Positions 1-8,291 of a stretch of 64,000 bases of DNA are shown in pieces. The DNA is from Alphaproteobacteria bacterium. Lineage in GTDB: Bacteria; Pseudomonadota; Alphaproteobacteria; JAJFFI01. The position numbers and the translations under genes were made by a program. The notes beneath the pieces were generated by a model that was not told where the DNA came from, made no database searches, and saw only the letters and a list, made by a program, of their open reading frames with translations. Numbering within the stretch: the first letter of the stretch is position 1; each line of letters starts with the position of its first letter. The DNA is taken from positions 22,141-86,140 of the forward strand of contig JASJBI010000002.1 in assembly GCA_030066595.1 (NCBI GenBank), read 5' to 3'.

Positions 1-1238
1 TCGACGCTCTCCGTGATCCGGATCCCGCGTCCGGCCGCAGTCTCGCGCAGCAATGGACTGACCGTTCCGGTCGTCCAGACATCGAGCTGCCCCCTGAAGC
101 CGGCTGGGCGGAAATTCTCCTGAACATAGCTCATGCGCCGGCCGACGATCTCCTCGTAGACGCCGTGGTCCCAGGCGAAGGCAATGACCGCGCGCCCGTT
201 CCTGGCTTGGGCGATCGAAAGGCCCAGCATGACCTGGATCTCCGAGATGGGCGAAACCGACTTGTGATAGCCGCTCATCACCTCGGCCACGTTCTGGAAG
301 TAGTTGGCGCCGACCTCGTCCTCGGCCGAGAGCGCCAGCGCGATGAGGCGGTCGCGGCCGCGGGCGCCGTCGAGCGATTCCAGCGCCGCCGTGATGATGG
401 TGTCGTGGCGGGGCGTGAAGGCCGGATGGTCGAGGAACTGCTTTCTGAGATCCGGCGAGATGCCCATGGCCTGGAGCTTGGCGTCGTTGATGATGCGCAG
501 GCGCGCGGGCGGTTCCTCCTTGAGCACCTCGTTCATCTGGTCGGACATGCGGATCGAGCTGAACACGGTGGCGCCGGTCGCCGAAACCGCCATGGTCGCC
601 CCCGTGACGCTCAGCCCGCCAAGCGCGGCGGCCCAGCCGATCCGGTTGAGCTCCTCCTGCAGGACCTTGTTGCTGGAGTAGACGTCGCAGCCGTATTGGG
701 CGCAGAAGTCCCGTTTCCAGGAGGAGACGAAGAGCGCCTGCTTGAGCCGGCTGTCCTCGCTCGGGTCCTGCTTTTCCGTCACCGCCGTGCCCACGTTCCC
801 GAAGATCTGGAAGACCCCGCGCGGCAGGCCGTTCAGCGTGTCGACCGGGTCCTCGATCAGATTCTTGCCCAGGCGTATCGGCGACTTCGCCGCGTAGCCC
901 ACGGCCTGGAGGTAGGCGTCGGATTTCTGGATCTTTTTCAGCTCCGCGATCACCCGGATCTCGTTCAGGAGCTTCTGCAGGGCGAAGTTGCCGGTCACCT
1001 CGTAGGTGCCGAAGTCCGAGTTCACGGTGTAGGTGTGCATGAACCCATAGGTCACGACCTTTTCGTCGATCCGATAGTTCGGTCCCTTGAGCACGTCCGC
1101 TGGCAGGATATTCGACGCGCGGCGGTTGCTGCCCACCTCGTAAGTCTCCTGCGCCAAGGCGCTGCCGACGCCGGCGGCCGTGACCGACAGAGCGGCGGCC
1201 AGGCAGGCGCCCGCAATCCTGATCAGTACTCCCCTCAT
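1..1238 (-). CDS. Secreted protein of unknown function (3' part outside window)
   Basis: The reading frame runs from an ATG at 1238 to the window edge without a stop, giving at least 412 residues. The first 30 residues form a clear signal peptide (Arg near the start, Ala/Val/Leu core, ending ...GSALAQE), so the product is probably exported to the periplasm. A short Ala/Gly-rich hydrophobic stretch around residues 200-225 might be a membrane hairpin. I do not recognise a family. It is the last visible gene of the minus-strand sulfatase cluster and starts 88 bp after the STAS-like gene stops, so co-transcription is likely. A role in sulfate-ester processing is only guilt by association. Confidence 0.7.
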   Translation of the reverse strand, partial: MRGVLIRIAGACLAAALSVTAAGVGSALAQETYEVGSNRRASNILPADVLKGPNYRIDEKVVTYGFMHTYTVNSDFGTYEVTGNFALQKLLNEIRVIAELKKIQKSDAYLQAVGYAAKSPIRLGKNLIEDPVDTLNGLPRGVFQIFGNVGTAVTEKQDPSEDSRLKQALFVSSWKRDFCAQYGCDVYSSNKVLQEELNRIGWAAALGGLSVTGATMAVSATGATVFSSIRMSDQMNEVLKEEPPARLRIINDAKLQAMGISPDLRKQFLDHPAFTPRHDTIITAALESLDGARGRDRLIALALSAEDEVGANYFQNVAEVMSGYHKSVSPISEIQVMLGLSIAQARNGRAVIAFAWDHGVYEEIVGRRMSYVQENFRPAGFRGQLDVWTTGTVSPLLRETAAGRGIRITESV

Positions 1239-1326
1239 TTTCTTACTCCGTTGACGTGAAATCAGTTTCGGGCGCCGCGACCAGAGACCGGCGCGCTGCA
1301 CTGTGCCTCTCGCGCATGATCGGCGC

Positions 1327-1683
1327 TCATACCGCGTTGAGCCAGGCCCAGGCCGCGTCCCTGTCCTGCGGCAAAAAATGACGCAGCCTGCAGTCGAGCT
1401 GTTCCGCCAGCTGTCTTGCCGACTCCGCCAGTTTCTCCGGGCCGACCACGGCGATACGCTCGAAATCGGTCCGGTGTCTGCTTCGAAACAGGAACGCGCC
1501 CGACTGTCCCTCCTCGTCCCAGCCCTCGAGTTCCTCCCAATCGACATAGGCACGAACCGTCCCCCGGTTCCCGAGGAACGCTTCGAACTCGGGCATGAAC
1601 GACTGATAGTCGGCATCCGTAAGGACACCGCTCGCCTTGACCACGATCACACGATCCGTCGTCTCCGGCAAAATCTCGAACAT
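1327..1683 (-). CDS. Small STAS/SpoIIAA-like domain protein
   Basis: This is a 118-residue cytoplasmic protein that opens MFEILPETTDRVIVVKASG and has the alternating strand/helix layout of the SpoIIAA-like (STAS/SEC14-type) family, including the VLTDADYQSFMPEFEAFLGN helix region. Such proteins bind small ligands or partners and are not known enzymes. A longer frame extends upstream to 1827, but the ATG at 1683 has a purine-rich GGAG just before it and begins exactly at the conserved domain start. The gene follows the DUF3313 gene on the same strand. One copy of the 44-bp repeated element (1768-1811) sits 84 bp upstream of its start, so it may have its own promoter. Confidence 0.75.
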   Translation of the reverse strand: MFEILPETTDRVIVVKASGVLTDADYQSFMPEFEAFLGNRGTVRAYVDWEELEGWDEEGQSGAFLFRSRHRTDFERIAVVGPEKLAESARQLAEQLDCRLRHFLPQDRDAAWAWLNAV

Positions 1684-1767
1684 GTCTCCGTTTCCCTCTT
1701 CCGGAGCCCAGGATATTCGAACCCAGCGCGGCGGATCGCTGCTCGTGATCCCGCCGCGCCGGGGGAT

Positions 1768-1811
1768 GGTAGACCGGCGCCCGCGCCTGAGAAACTGGCA
1801 TCTTTGACAGG
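1768..1811 (-). promoter_or_regulatory. 44-bp repeated upstream element, copy A
   Basis: On the minus strand it reads CCTGTCAAAGATGCCAGTTT, followed by CTCAGGCGCGGGCGCCGG. It aligns without gaps to copies at 4233-4276 and 9676-9719. All three lie upstream of minus-strand genes of the sulfatase locus. The shared parts are CCTGT, CCAGT and CGCCGG. It could be an alternative promoter or a regulator site; which one cannot be told from sequence. Confidence 0.6.
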
Positions 1812-1842
1812 CCTCGCGCAGGCGCAAGGCGTATCGTCCTCC

Positions 1843-2478
1843 CTATTTCGGGCCGTAGATCGCGTCGATCCGCTTCTCCAGGTTCTCGCCCCACCGGTCG
1901 ATCACCTGATAGGCGTGGCCGAGCGATTCGAAGCCGGCGGTGATCCCCATGCGGTTCCCGGCCCGCTCGTCGGCCGCCGCTATGATCGTCTCGCCGCTGA
2001 CGGAATCGACCATCTCGGCTTCCATCGCGGCCCCGCCGAGACCCATGCCGCTCAACCGCATCAGGGGATGGATGTTCAGCACCGGCTCGGTCTGCTCGAC
2101 CGAGGTGATGGCTGCACGGAGGCGGGCCACGCCCGGCCCGGATCGATCGACGACCTCGAAGCGCTGGGACAAGATCCCGATCACCTTGTTCTGCATGTAG
2201 CTCGCCACCTCGCCCAGCTTGGCGGCGTCGATGCTGGTGCCCTTGGCGTTCGGCTTGAAGTGCACCACGATCGGGTCGACCACGAATTTGGTGTACGTCT
2301 TCACGTCCTTGTCAGGATTCTGATAGTAGTACTGGGCGAGACCCATGGGGTCGTCTTTCAGATTCGAATAGTCGCGCAAAAAGCCCGAGAACTGGGACTG
2401 CGCATAAGCAGCTGCGGACAGCGCCCCGAGCATGGCCACCGCCATGACCGGGGTCACGAATTTTCTGATCGAGACCAT
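1843..2478 (-). CDS. DUF3313-family exported protein
   Basis: This 211-residue protein has an N-terminal signal peptide ending ...SAAAYAQS, then the typical DUF3313 opening SGFLRDYSNLKDDP. The later segment with IHPLMRLSGMGLGGAAMEAEM and the SGETIIAAADERAGNRMG stretch also fits this family of envelope proteins of unknown biochemical role. No lipobox Cys is visible, so it is predicted to be a soluble periplasmic protein and not a lipoprotein. A strong ribosome site (GGAGGGAGATA) precedes the ATG at 2478. It lies 89 bp after sulfatase 1 and is probably in the same operon. Confidence 0.8.
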   Translation of the reverse strand: MVSIRKFVTPVMAVAMLGALSAAAYAQSQFSGFLRDYSNLKDDPMGLAQYYYQNPDKDVKTYTKFVVDPIVVHFKPNAKGTSIDAAKLGEVASYMQNKVIGILSQRFEVVDRSGPGVARLRAAITSVEQTEPVLNIHPLMRLSGMGLGGAAMEAEMVDSVSGETIIAAADERAGNRMGITAGFESLGHAYQVIDRWGENLEKRIDAIYGPK

Positions 2479-2567
2479 TATCTCCCTCCTAAAGTTTGTC
2501 TGGGCAACCCTGTCGGAGCCGACAGCGTCGCTCGCGCGCCGCGCCGACCCCGCCTCATCTCTCGGCG

Positions 2568-4181
2568 TCAGTCATGCGCCGTCAACTCCGACCCCTTGGG
2601 CATCACATCCGACGTGCGGTGCGGAAACTTGGCGATCAGCTGCATGTGCCCGCGCATTGTAAATTGGATCGGCGTCACCGCATAAAGACCGGGATAGAAC
2701 TGGCCGCGCTTCTCGGCCGGGTCCCGCATGACGTTGTAGAAGTCCATGGCCGGGAGCCCGCCGTGGCCGCCGGGCTTGATGTGGATCTTGAAATCCTCGT
2801 AGCGGATGGCCGCCAAGGTGCCGCCGCTGTAATGCATCAGGTAGTTGCGCCGCGAATGCCCCTCGCCCAGCAGCAGGAGCGGCGTCTGGTCGACGCCGTC
2901 GGTCACCCGATCGTTGGGGATCTTGTCCATCGCGCCCGCGAGCCGGGCCGCCGTGGTGTACAGGTCGGTCAGGTGGATCATGTCGACCGGGTCCTGGTTC
3001 GGCTCGATCATGCCGGGCCACCAGGCCATTCCGGGCACGCGCACGCCGCCCTCTAGCACGTCGCCCTTGGCGCCCCGCAGCCAGGAATAGCCCGAGGTCG
3101 GCCAGAAGGCGTACATCGGCCCGTTGTCGCTCCACCACACCACCAGGGTGTTCTCGTCGATGCCCTGCTCCTTGAGCGTGTCGAGCAGTTGCCGGATATG
3201 GTCGTTGTGCATGGCCATGAACGAGCCCTGCGCGTTGGCGTGGTCCACGTGCGGCGCGTCCTTGAACGCCTCCGAGCCCATGATCTGCTGGGTGTAGGTC
3301 GCCCAATAGATGAAGAAGGGCCTTTCGCTGTTGGCCTTGTCATTGATGAAGTCCTTGATCTGCTTGATCGACTCGGTTTCGAAGGCCTCCTGCCGCTTGA
3401 TCCCGAGCTGGCCCGCAATGCCCGGGATCGGCCTGCGGCCCTTGTCCTTCTCGCCGATATAGCCGGCGACGGACAGATCGATGCCGGTCCGCCTCTTGTA
3501 TTCCTCCACGCCGACGAAGTCGTAGAACGGCGGCGCGGCCGGGTTCGGCATGGACTGCTGATAGAACTCGGCGCTCATCGGCCAGGCATCGGGTGCGCCG
3601 TTGAACAGGCCGTAATAGGCATAGTCATAGCCCTGGTTCTCGGGCGCGTGCTCGGGCAGGTCGCCAAGATGCCATTTGCCCCACATGGCGGTGTGATAGC
3701 CGGCTTCGGAGAGTATCTCGGCGACCGTCACCTCCTCGGGCGACAGCCCCTCGGTCTGACCGGGCCACAGCACGCTGAGGAGTCCCGTGCGCACCGGATG
3801 GCGGCCGGTGTTGATGGCGATGCGCGACGGCGTGCAAGAGGGCTCGGCATAGGCCGACCAGAAGCGCATGCCGTCGAAGGCCATCTTGTCGAGCTCGGGC
3901 GTCGGCGTGCCGCGGTGCTTGCCGCCGCCCTGCCAGCCGAGCTCGCCCCAGCCCACGTCGTCGGCCAGGATGTAGATGATGTTCGGTTTCTTGCCGAAGC
4001 GCTCTTCCAGGGCGGCGAGTTTGTCGTTGATGGTCTTGTCCTCCCCGGCCCAGGCGGCCTTGTTCTTCTCTTGATGCGACAGAAAGGGCGCGTCGGGTTG
4101 GAAGGCGTTTGCCGCGCCGGACAGCGCGATCGTGGTGGCAAGCACCGCGGCAAGCCGCACTGCGTGGATTTCTGCTCTCAT
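2568..4181 (-). CDS. Exported sulfatase (arylsulfatase type), sulfatase 1
   Basis: This 537-residue type I sulfatase hydrolyses sulfate esters in the periplasm; the substrate is unknown. A signal peptide ends ...SGAANAFQ. The metal site begins at ILADDVG (Asp74, Asp75). The formylglycine motif CTPSR has its modifiable Cys at residue 116. The Lys/His motif GKWHLGD and the metal-binding SDNGPMY also follow in the expected order. The ATG at 4181 was chosen because GGAGGGAG precedes it and the signal peptide starts there; the longer frame upstream reads through a decayed gene tail and a repeat element. It is the second sulfatase in the cluster. A formylglycine-generating enzyme is needed and is not in this window. 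Confidence 0.92.
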   Translation of the reverse strand: MRAEIHAVRLAAVLATTIALSGAANAFQPDAPFLSHQEKNKAAWAGEDKTINDKLAALEERFGKKPNIIYILADDVGWGELGWQGGGKHRGTPTPELDKMAFDGMRFWSAYAEPSCTPSRIAINTGRHPVRTGLLSVLWPGQTEGLSPEEVTVAEILSEAGYHTAMWGKWHLGDLPEHAPENQGYDYAYYGLFNGAPDAWPMSAEFYQQSMPNPAAPPFYDFVGVEEYKRRTGIDLSVAGYIGEKDKGRRPIPGIAGQLGIKRQEAFETESIKQIKDFINDKANSERPFFIYWATYTQQIMGSEAFKDAPHVDHANAQGSFMAMHNDHIRQLLDTLKEQGIDENTLVVWWSDNGPMYAFWPTSGYSWLRGAKGDVLEGGVRVPGMAWWPGMIEPNQDPVDMIHLTDLYTTAARLAGAMDKIPNDRVTDGVDQTPLLLLGEGHSRRNYLMHYSGGTLAAIRYEDFKIHIKPGGHGGLPAMDFYNVMRDPAEKRGQFYPGLYAVTPIQFTMRGHMQLIAKFPHRTSDVMPKGSELTAHD

Positions 4182-4232
4182 CGTTACTCCCTCCTGAATG
4201 CGTCCGCCCCCTGGTGTCCCTCTGAGACGGAT

Positions 4233-4276
4233 CGTAATCCGGCGCAAGAGCTTGAGAAACTGGTACTTCTTACAGG
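4233..4276 (-). promoter_or_regulatory. 44-bp repeated upstream element, copy B
   Basis: On the minus strand it reads CCTGTAAGAAGTACCAGTTT then CTCAAGCTCTTGCGCCGG. It ends 51 bp before the sulfatase 1 start, a position suited to a promoter or operator. It aligns ungapped with 1768-1811 and 9676-9719. Immediately upstream lies the remnant of a barrel-gene 3' end. Confidence 0.65.
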
Positions 4277-4289
4277 GGACGGCGATTCG

Positions 4290-4315
4290 CCAGCGCAACG
4301 GCGCAATAATCGGCG
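4290..4315 (-). pseudogene. Remnant of an outer-membrane barrel gene 3' end
   Basis: The 26 bp here match 9196-9221 with two differences. Read on the minus strand they encode a version of the C-terminal PIIAPLRW-like end, related to the VAPIIPALF terminus of the intact barrel protein at 6261-7469. This suggests that a second barrel gene once preceded sulfatase 1 and was lost by deletion. Just beside it a 13-bp direct repeat (TCGGCGTCATCCC at 4310-4322 and 4362-4374) may mark the break. Confidence 0.5.
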
Positions 4316-4408
4316 TCATCCCCATCATGAGTGGGGCCGAACAGGTTGCGCCGCGCCAAAGTCGGCGTCATCCCAATGGCCTGGGTTACGCTCGCGAGCA
4401 TCGGCTCA

Positions 4409-6184
4409 CTAATTTCCGATCGCCTCCACACCAAGGACGACATCTCTTGCGTCGCCGTATATCTTCAGCCAGGTTCGCACCATGGCTTTCGTCTCCGGCC
4501 GCAGATTTTCCACGCCCTCGTATGGCATGCCGCGGGCGGGTTGCCAGTCAGGCCACTTGTCCTTCATTCGCAGGTGCTGGATGCGCATGCGCACGAAGGG
4601 CGTACCTGCCCAGACACCCTGGTATTTTAGGGGGTTATCCTCCCGCGGATCCCAATACAGGTTGTAGAACTCTGCCATGGCCGGGTTCACGCCCGGCGGC
4701 GGCCAGTGGATTTTCATGTTCTGTTTCACGGTCGCCTTGAGCGTGTCCACTTCATAGAGGTGCACGTAGTCACGGCGCCCATTGGTATCGCCTTTCAGGA
4801 GGATGGCGGTCTGATCGACGCCGTCGACGATGCGGTCACGGGGGATGCCGTCTGTGTTGCCGGCGATCCGGGCGAAGGTGGTGTAGAGGTCGCTGACAAA
4901 GACCATGTCCCCGGCGATGGAACCGGGCTCAATTGCGCCCGGCCAACGGATGAAAGCGCCGACGCGGTGACCGCCTTCCAGCGCCTGCCCTTTGGTGCCG
5001 CGAAACAGCCATTCGGAGTAGCCGGAGAGCTCAAGGTCCTGCTTCATCGGGCCGTTGTCGCCCATGACCATGACAATGGTGTTGTTCTCGATGCCCAGTT
5101 TCTTGATTTCGGCCAGGAGCTCGCCGATGTAGCCATCGACAACCGCCATGGCATTGGCCCAGCGTCCGCAGTTGGGGGTCTGGCACCCGCCGTCATCGGT
5201 TGACCTGAGAACAGCCACCGGGATTTGCGGCCAGTAGTTCAGGAAGAAGGGCTTGTCGCCGCTCGCCAGCGCGCGCAGTGACTCCACCGCTTGTTCCTGG
5301 AAACGGTCGTTGACCCTCTTGTAGAACTCGATGTCCGGCTTTTCTCCAGGCTTGATGCCCCACTCGCGCAATTTGCCGCCGCGCTTGCCCTCCACCTGGG
5401 TGACCCAGTCGTACAGTCGGAAGGTCTTGTCCAGCCCGTAGTCGGGGTCGACAGTGGTCGGTGTAAAAGAGGTCGTTCGGGCATCGAGTTCGGCGTCCCG
5501 TGTCAGGAAGCTATAGGCCACTTGGTTGTGCATGGGGAACGACGCGTAATCGAAACCCTGATTGGTCGGATAGGCTTCCTTGATGTCACCCATATGCCAC
5601 TTACCGATGTGGTGAGTCGTATAACCCGCATTGGACAGCAGCTCGGCGATCGTCACCTCTTTGTCATTAAACCCGACGCCCTCGGGCGGCGTGACCTTTG
5701 TGAGCTCCATTCCGGTCCGTACGGCATAGCGCCCGGTCATGAAGGCGACGCGCGTCGAGGTGCAGATGTTCTCTGCATAGAAACGGGTAAAGGTCATGCC
5801 CTCTTTTGCCAGGGTATCGAGGCTCGGTGTACGGCCACCACGGATCTTGTTCAGTTCCGGCATGCCAAACTCGCCGAAGCCCATGTCGTCGATCAGGATG
5901 TACACGATGTTCGGCGGCTTGCCGTCGTTGCGCTCCCTGATCTCGGCGAGCCGCCTATCCAGTTCCTTGTCCTCGGCGGCCCACTGCTCCGCATACTGAT
6001 GCAAGAGAACATAGTGCTCCGCGTCATGCCGGATTGGTTGCGCGCTCGCCGCCGAAGCCAAGACGGCAGAGGCGAACGTAGTGATGCCAACGACTGCCGC
6101 GCTTTTGTAGGCGATGGAGCGAACCGCGCCCGACAGCGCACCGAAAAGTGCGGTCTCGCCGTGCTTTCGCGTCCTCATGTTCAT
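4409..6184 (-). CDS. Exported sulfatase-like protein with altered active-site motif, sulfatase 2
   Basis: This 591-residue sulfatase-fold protein has a long N-terminal export signal ending near ...ASAASAQP (about residue 50). It keeps YILIDDMGFGEFG (Asp99, Asp100), the IGKWHMGD Lys/His motif and the MGDNGPMKQ metal site. The formylglycine motif is CTSTR (Cys141 to Arg145), where the family expects Pro, or less often Ala, two residues after Cys; the Ser codon is at 5756-5758. Cys and Arg are intact, so modification may still occur. The ATG at 6184 has GGAG about 8 bp upstream; a second ATG two codons later is possible. It follows the barrel gene by 76 bp, presumably in one operon. Confidence 0.88.
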   Translation of the reverse strand: MNMRTRKHGETALFGALSGAVRSIAYKSAAVVGITTFASAVLASAASAQPIRHDAEHYVLLHQYAEQWAAEDKELDRRLAEIRERNDGKPPNIVYILIDDMGFGEFGMPELNKIRGGRTPSLDTLAKEGMTFTRFYAENICTSTRVAFMTGRYAVRTGMELTKVTPPEGVGFNDKEVTIAELLSNAGYTTHHIGKWHMGDIKEAYPTNQGFDYASFPMHNQVAYSFLTRDAELDARTTSFTPTTVDPDYGLDKTFRLYDWVTQVEGKRGGKLREWGIKPGEKPDIEFYKRVNDRFQEQAVESLRALASGDKPFFLNYWPQIPVAVLRSTDDGGCQTPNCGRWANAMAVVDGYIGELLAEIKKLGIENNTIVMVMGDNGPMKQDLELSGYSEWLFRGTKGQALEGGHRVGAFIRWPGAIEPGSIAGDMVFVSDLYTTFARIAGNTDGIPRDRIVDGVDQTAILLKGDTNGRRDYVHLYEVDTLKATVKQNMKIHWPPPGVNPAMAEFYNLYWDPREDNPLKYQGVWAGTPFVRMRIQHLRMKDKWPDWQPARGMPYEGVENLRPETKAMVRTWLKIYGDARDVVLGVEAIGN

Positions 6185-6260
6185 GGCTGTTCTCCGCGAT
6201 GAAAGGTGAAAGCGTAGGGATAGGGATGAAGGCGAAGTGCCGCGATGGCGCGTATGCCGC

Positions 6261-7469
6261 TCAGAACAGCGCCGGAATGATCGGCGCGACGACCACGCGG
6301 ATGTTCCATTCCTGACCCAGCACGTCCGGCCGTTGCGGCATCCACTGGCCTTCGATCCCGAACTTGATCGGCATCCTGCCGAAGAAATGTGTCTTGTAGA
6401 CACCGAAGCCCAAGGGCACGGTCCAGCGATCCCCGCTGTCGGCTTCCCAGTCGGCGGTGATGATGGGCGTGCCGCCGATCTGCCAGCCGTCGTCAAAATT
6501 GAGGAAATAGAACAGGTTCAGCCAGGTGAAGTTGACGTCCGAGGCGTCGCTGCGGGTGCTCGCCACCGAGAACCACTGCTGCAGCAGGGCGCCCACGATG
6601 AACTTCCGACCGATGAACGCCAGAACGCCCGAGGGGCCCAAGGAGTACTGGTCGGTACCGAGGCGGGTGTCGCTCGCTGTCGGGAACTGTTGCGTGAGGC
6701 CGCCGGCCCAGACCAAATCGCCGCCGCCCCATCGCTCTTGCGGCAGGCTCTGGCCGACGAGCGAGAAATACACGATATCGCCGAAGCCACTTTTGCTCGT
6801 GAACGGCGCGCCGCCGGGTGGGGGGAAGCCCCCGATCTCGGGCGTGGCGCCGCCAATGAGCGTGCTCTGGACCTGTCCGACATCCGGGATGGAGGCATTC
6901 ATGATGGTGGGAAAGGTCGGGCGGTTCACCCAGATCCAGTTCTCGCCAAGGGTCTCCGTCAAGGGAATGGGAATGACCGGTTGGAAGGCCCAGGTGTTCA
7001 GGTGGCGGGTCCGGCTGCTGATGTCGCCTTCGAGGAAGTAGTTGTCGAACTGATTGAGCAGGATCCAGAAGTTGCCGCCGAGCGGGTTCGAAGACTGCCG
7101 CGCCGCCTCCTCGACGCTGAGCCCCACGGCGCCCCCCTCTTCGGCGGGAGCCTGCTGATCGCCCGCAGGCTTTGCCGCAAGCTGCGTGCCGAAGAGATCG
7201 AGTTTGCGCAGCTGTGTTTGCCGGGCCGGATCGATCTGCAACGTTGCCCGGTCGGGCAGGTCTTGTTGTTGGCCGACCCGTTCCTCCGTAACCCGTCCCG
7301 GCTGGCCGCCCAAGGCCGGCGGCGGCGTTTTCCAGGATTTTGTCAGGGCGCGCGCAGCGGCGTCGCCACCTCCGTCGCCTGGCGCCACACCGTCCGCTTG
7401 CACGGCCCCCGCCAGCGCCGAGCCGCCGATCAACAAGAGCGCCCCAATGCGTGGTGTCATCTCTACCAT
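6261..7469 (-). CDS. Probable outer-membrane beta-barrel protein
   Basis: This 402-residue protein has a signal peptide (LLLIGGSALAGAVQADG), a low-complexity, probably periplasmic region to about residue 125, and then a long run of alternating amphipathic strands rich in Trp, Tyr, Phe and Gly. It ends in Phe (VVVAPIIPALF), as expected for an outer-membrane barrel recognised by the assembly machinery. It resembles the transporter-like barrels often annotated as neuromedin U or phenol-degradation MetA relatives; that assignment is tentative. A GGGGGAG sequence precedes the ATG at 7469. It is the first gene of the sulfatase operon and diverges from the TetR gene. It may admit the sulfated substrate. 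Confidence 0.75.
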   Translation of the reverse strand: MVEMTPRIGALLLIGGSALAGAVQADGVAPGDGGGDAAARALTKSWKTPPPALGGQPGRVTEERVGQQQDLPDRATLQIDPARQTQLRKLDLFGTQLAAKPAGDQQAPAEEGGAVGLSVEEAARQSSNPLGGNFWILLNQFDNYFLEGDISSRTRHLNTWAFQPVIPIPLTETLGENWIWVNRPTFPTIMNASIPDVGQVQSTLIGGATPEIGGFPPPGGAPFTSKSGFGDIVYFSLVGQSLPQERWGGGDLVWAGGLTQQFPTASDTRLGTDQYSLGPSGVLAFIGRKFIVGALLQQWFSVASTRSDASDVNFTWLNLFYFLNFDDGWQIGGTPIITADWEADSGDRWTVPLGFGVYKTHFFGRMPIKFGIEGQWMPQRPDVLGQEWNIRVVVAPIIPALF

Positions 7470-7617
7470 GACTCCCCCGTGCCGCCCCTACTGGCACAAA
7501 CGGGGCTCGGTATCGCTGTCGACGCAGCGCCCCGCTCTGTGCACGCCGCGGCATGACTTGCGACGCGCTGTCAGTCTATCATTGCGATGCTAAAAGAAGT
7601 GTTTCGCATGCCCAGCT

Positions 7618-7638
7618 TACATACGCCCACGTATGGTA
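7618..7638. promoter_or_regulatory. Palindromic operator between TetR gene and barrel gene
   Basis: CATACG (7620-7625) and CGTATG (7630-7635) form a perfect inverted repeat around CCCA, with TA pairs extending the symmetry to 7618-7638. It lies 30 bp before the TetR start and about 150 bp before the barrel gene start, in the divergent intergenic region. Its size and place fit a TetR-family operator controlling both directions. Confidence 0.6.
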
Positions 7639-7667
7639 CTGACAAGTAGCATGAACGGTCAACCGTC

Positions 7668-8279
7668 TTGAACGAGCGACAATCAGAGCAGCCGCGCAAA
7701 CGCTCCGGGAACCGTGCGCGGATGCGCTCTCCGGAGGACTGGCTCAAGCAGGCGCTGGTGATCCTGCGGCGCGAGGGCGTCGAGGGCGTGCGCGTGGAGC
7801 GACTCGCCCGGGATCTCAGCATCTCCAAGGGGAGCTTCTATTGGCACTTCAGGGACCGTAGCGATCTCCTCGGACGCATGCTCGACTATTGGGACAGCGA
7901 GATGACCGGCGCCATCATCGAAGAAACCGAGCGCAAAGGCGGCACGCCGGTACAGAGGCTCTGGACGATCATGACCACGGTCAGGCGGCGGCACGCGGCG
8001 GACTTCGATGTTGCCGTGCGCGCCTGGGCCGCCTTCGACCGGACTGCCGCCAAGGTGGTCAAGCGGGTCGACGCCCGGCGGCTCGACTTTGTCCGGAGCA
8101 GATTTCGAGAACTCGGCTTCCGAGGCCGCGCGCTCGACACACGAACGCGGCTCTTCGTCCACTATGTTTCGACCGAGCCTAGCATTCTCCCGCGCCCACC
8201 GGCCGCAGAGGGGGAAAAGCTCGCGCGTGCCGCACTCTCGCTGTTGACGGCGCGGCCAGACGACCAAGGGCAAGGCTAG
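7668..8279 (+). CDS. TetR/AcrR-family transcriptional regulator
   Basis: This 203-residue regulator has a TetR helix-turn-helix at about residues 20-75 (ALVILRREGVEGVRVERLAR, then LSISKGSFYWHFRDRSDLL). The C-terminal helical half is the ligand-binding and dimer domain. The start is uncertain: TTG at 7668 gives the full frame, while ATG at 7722 gives a shorter protein that still keeps the whole DNA-binding domain. It is divergent from the sulfatase operon and has the palindrome at 7618-7638 upstream, so it probably represses that operon and itself. The inducing ligand may be a product of the sulfatase pathway; this is inference. Confidence 0.85.
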   Translation: MNERQSEQPRKRSGNRARMRSPEDWLKQALVILRREGVEGVRVERLARDLSISKGSFYWHFRDRSDLLGRMLDYWDSEMTGAIIEETERKGGTPVQRLWTIMTTVRRRHAADFDVAVRAWAAFDRTAAKVVKRVDARRLDFVRSRFRELGFRGRALDTRTRLFVHYVSTEPSILPRPPAAEGEKLARAALSLLTARPDDQGQG

Positions 8280-8291
8280 CAGTGCAAGCGT

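Noticed and set aside
165..1259. Plus-strand frame of 364 codons at the window start
   Set aside because: It lies opposite the minus-strand gene with a signal peptide; composition is shadow-like.
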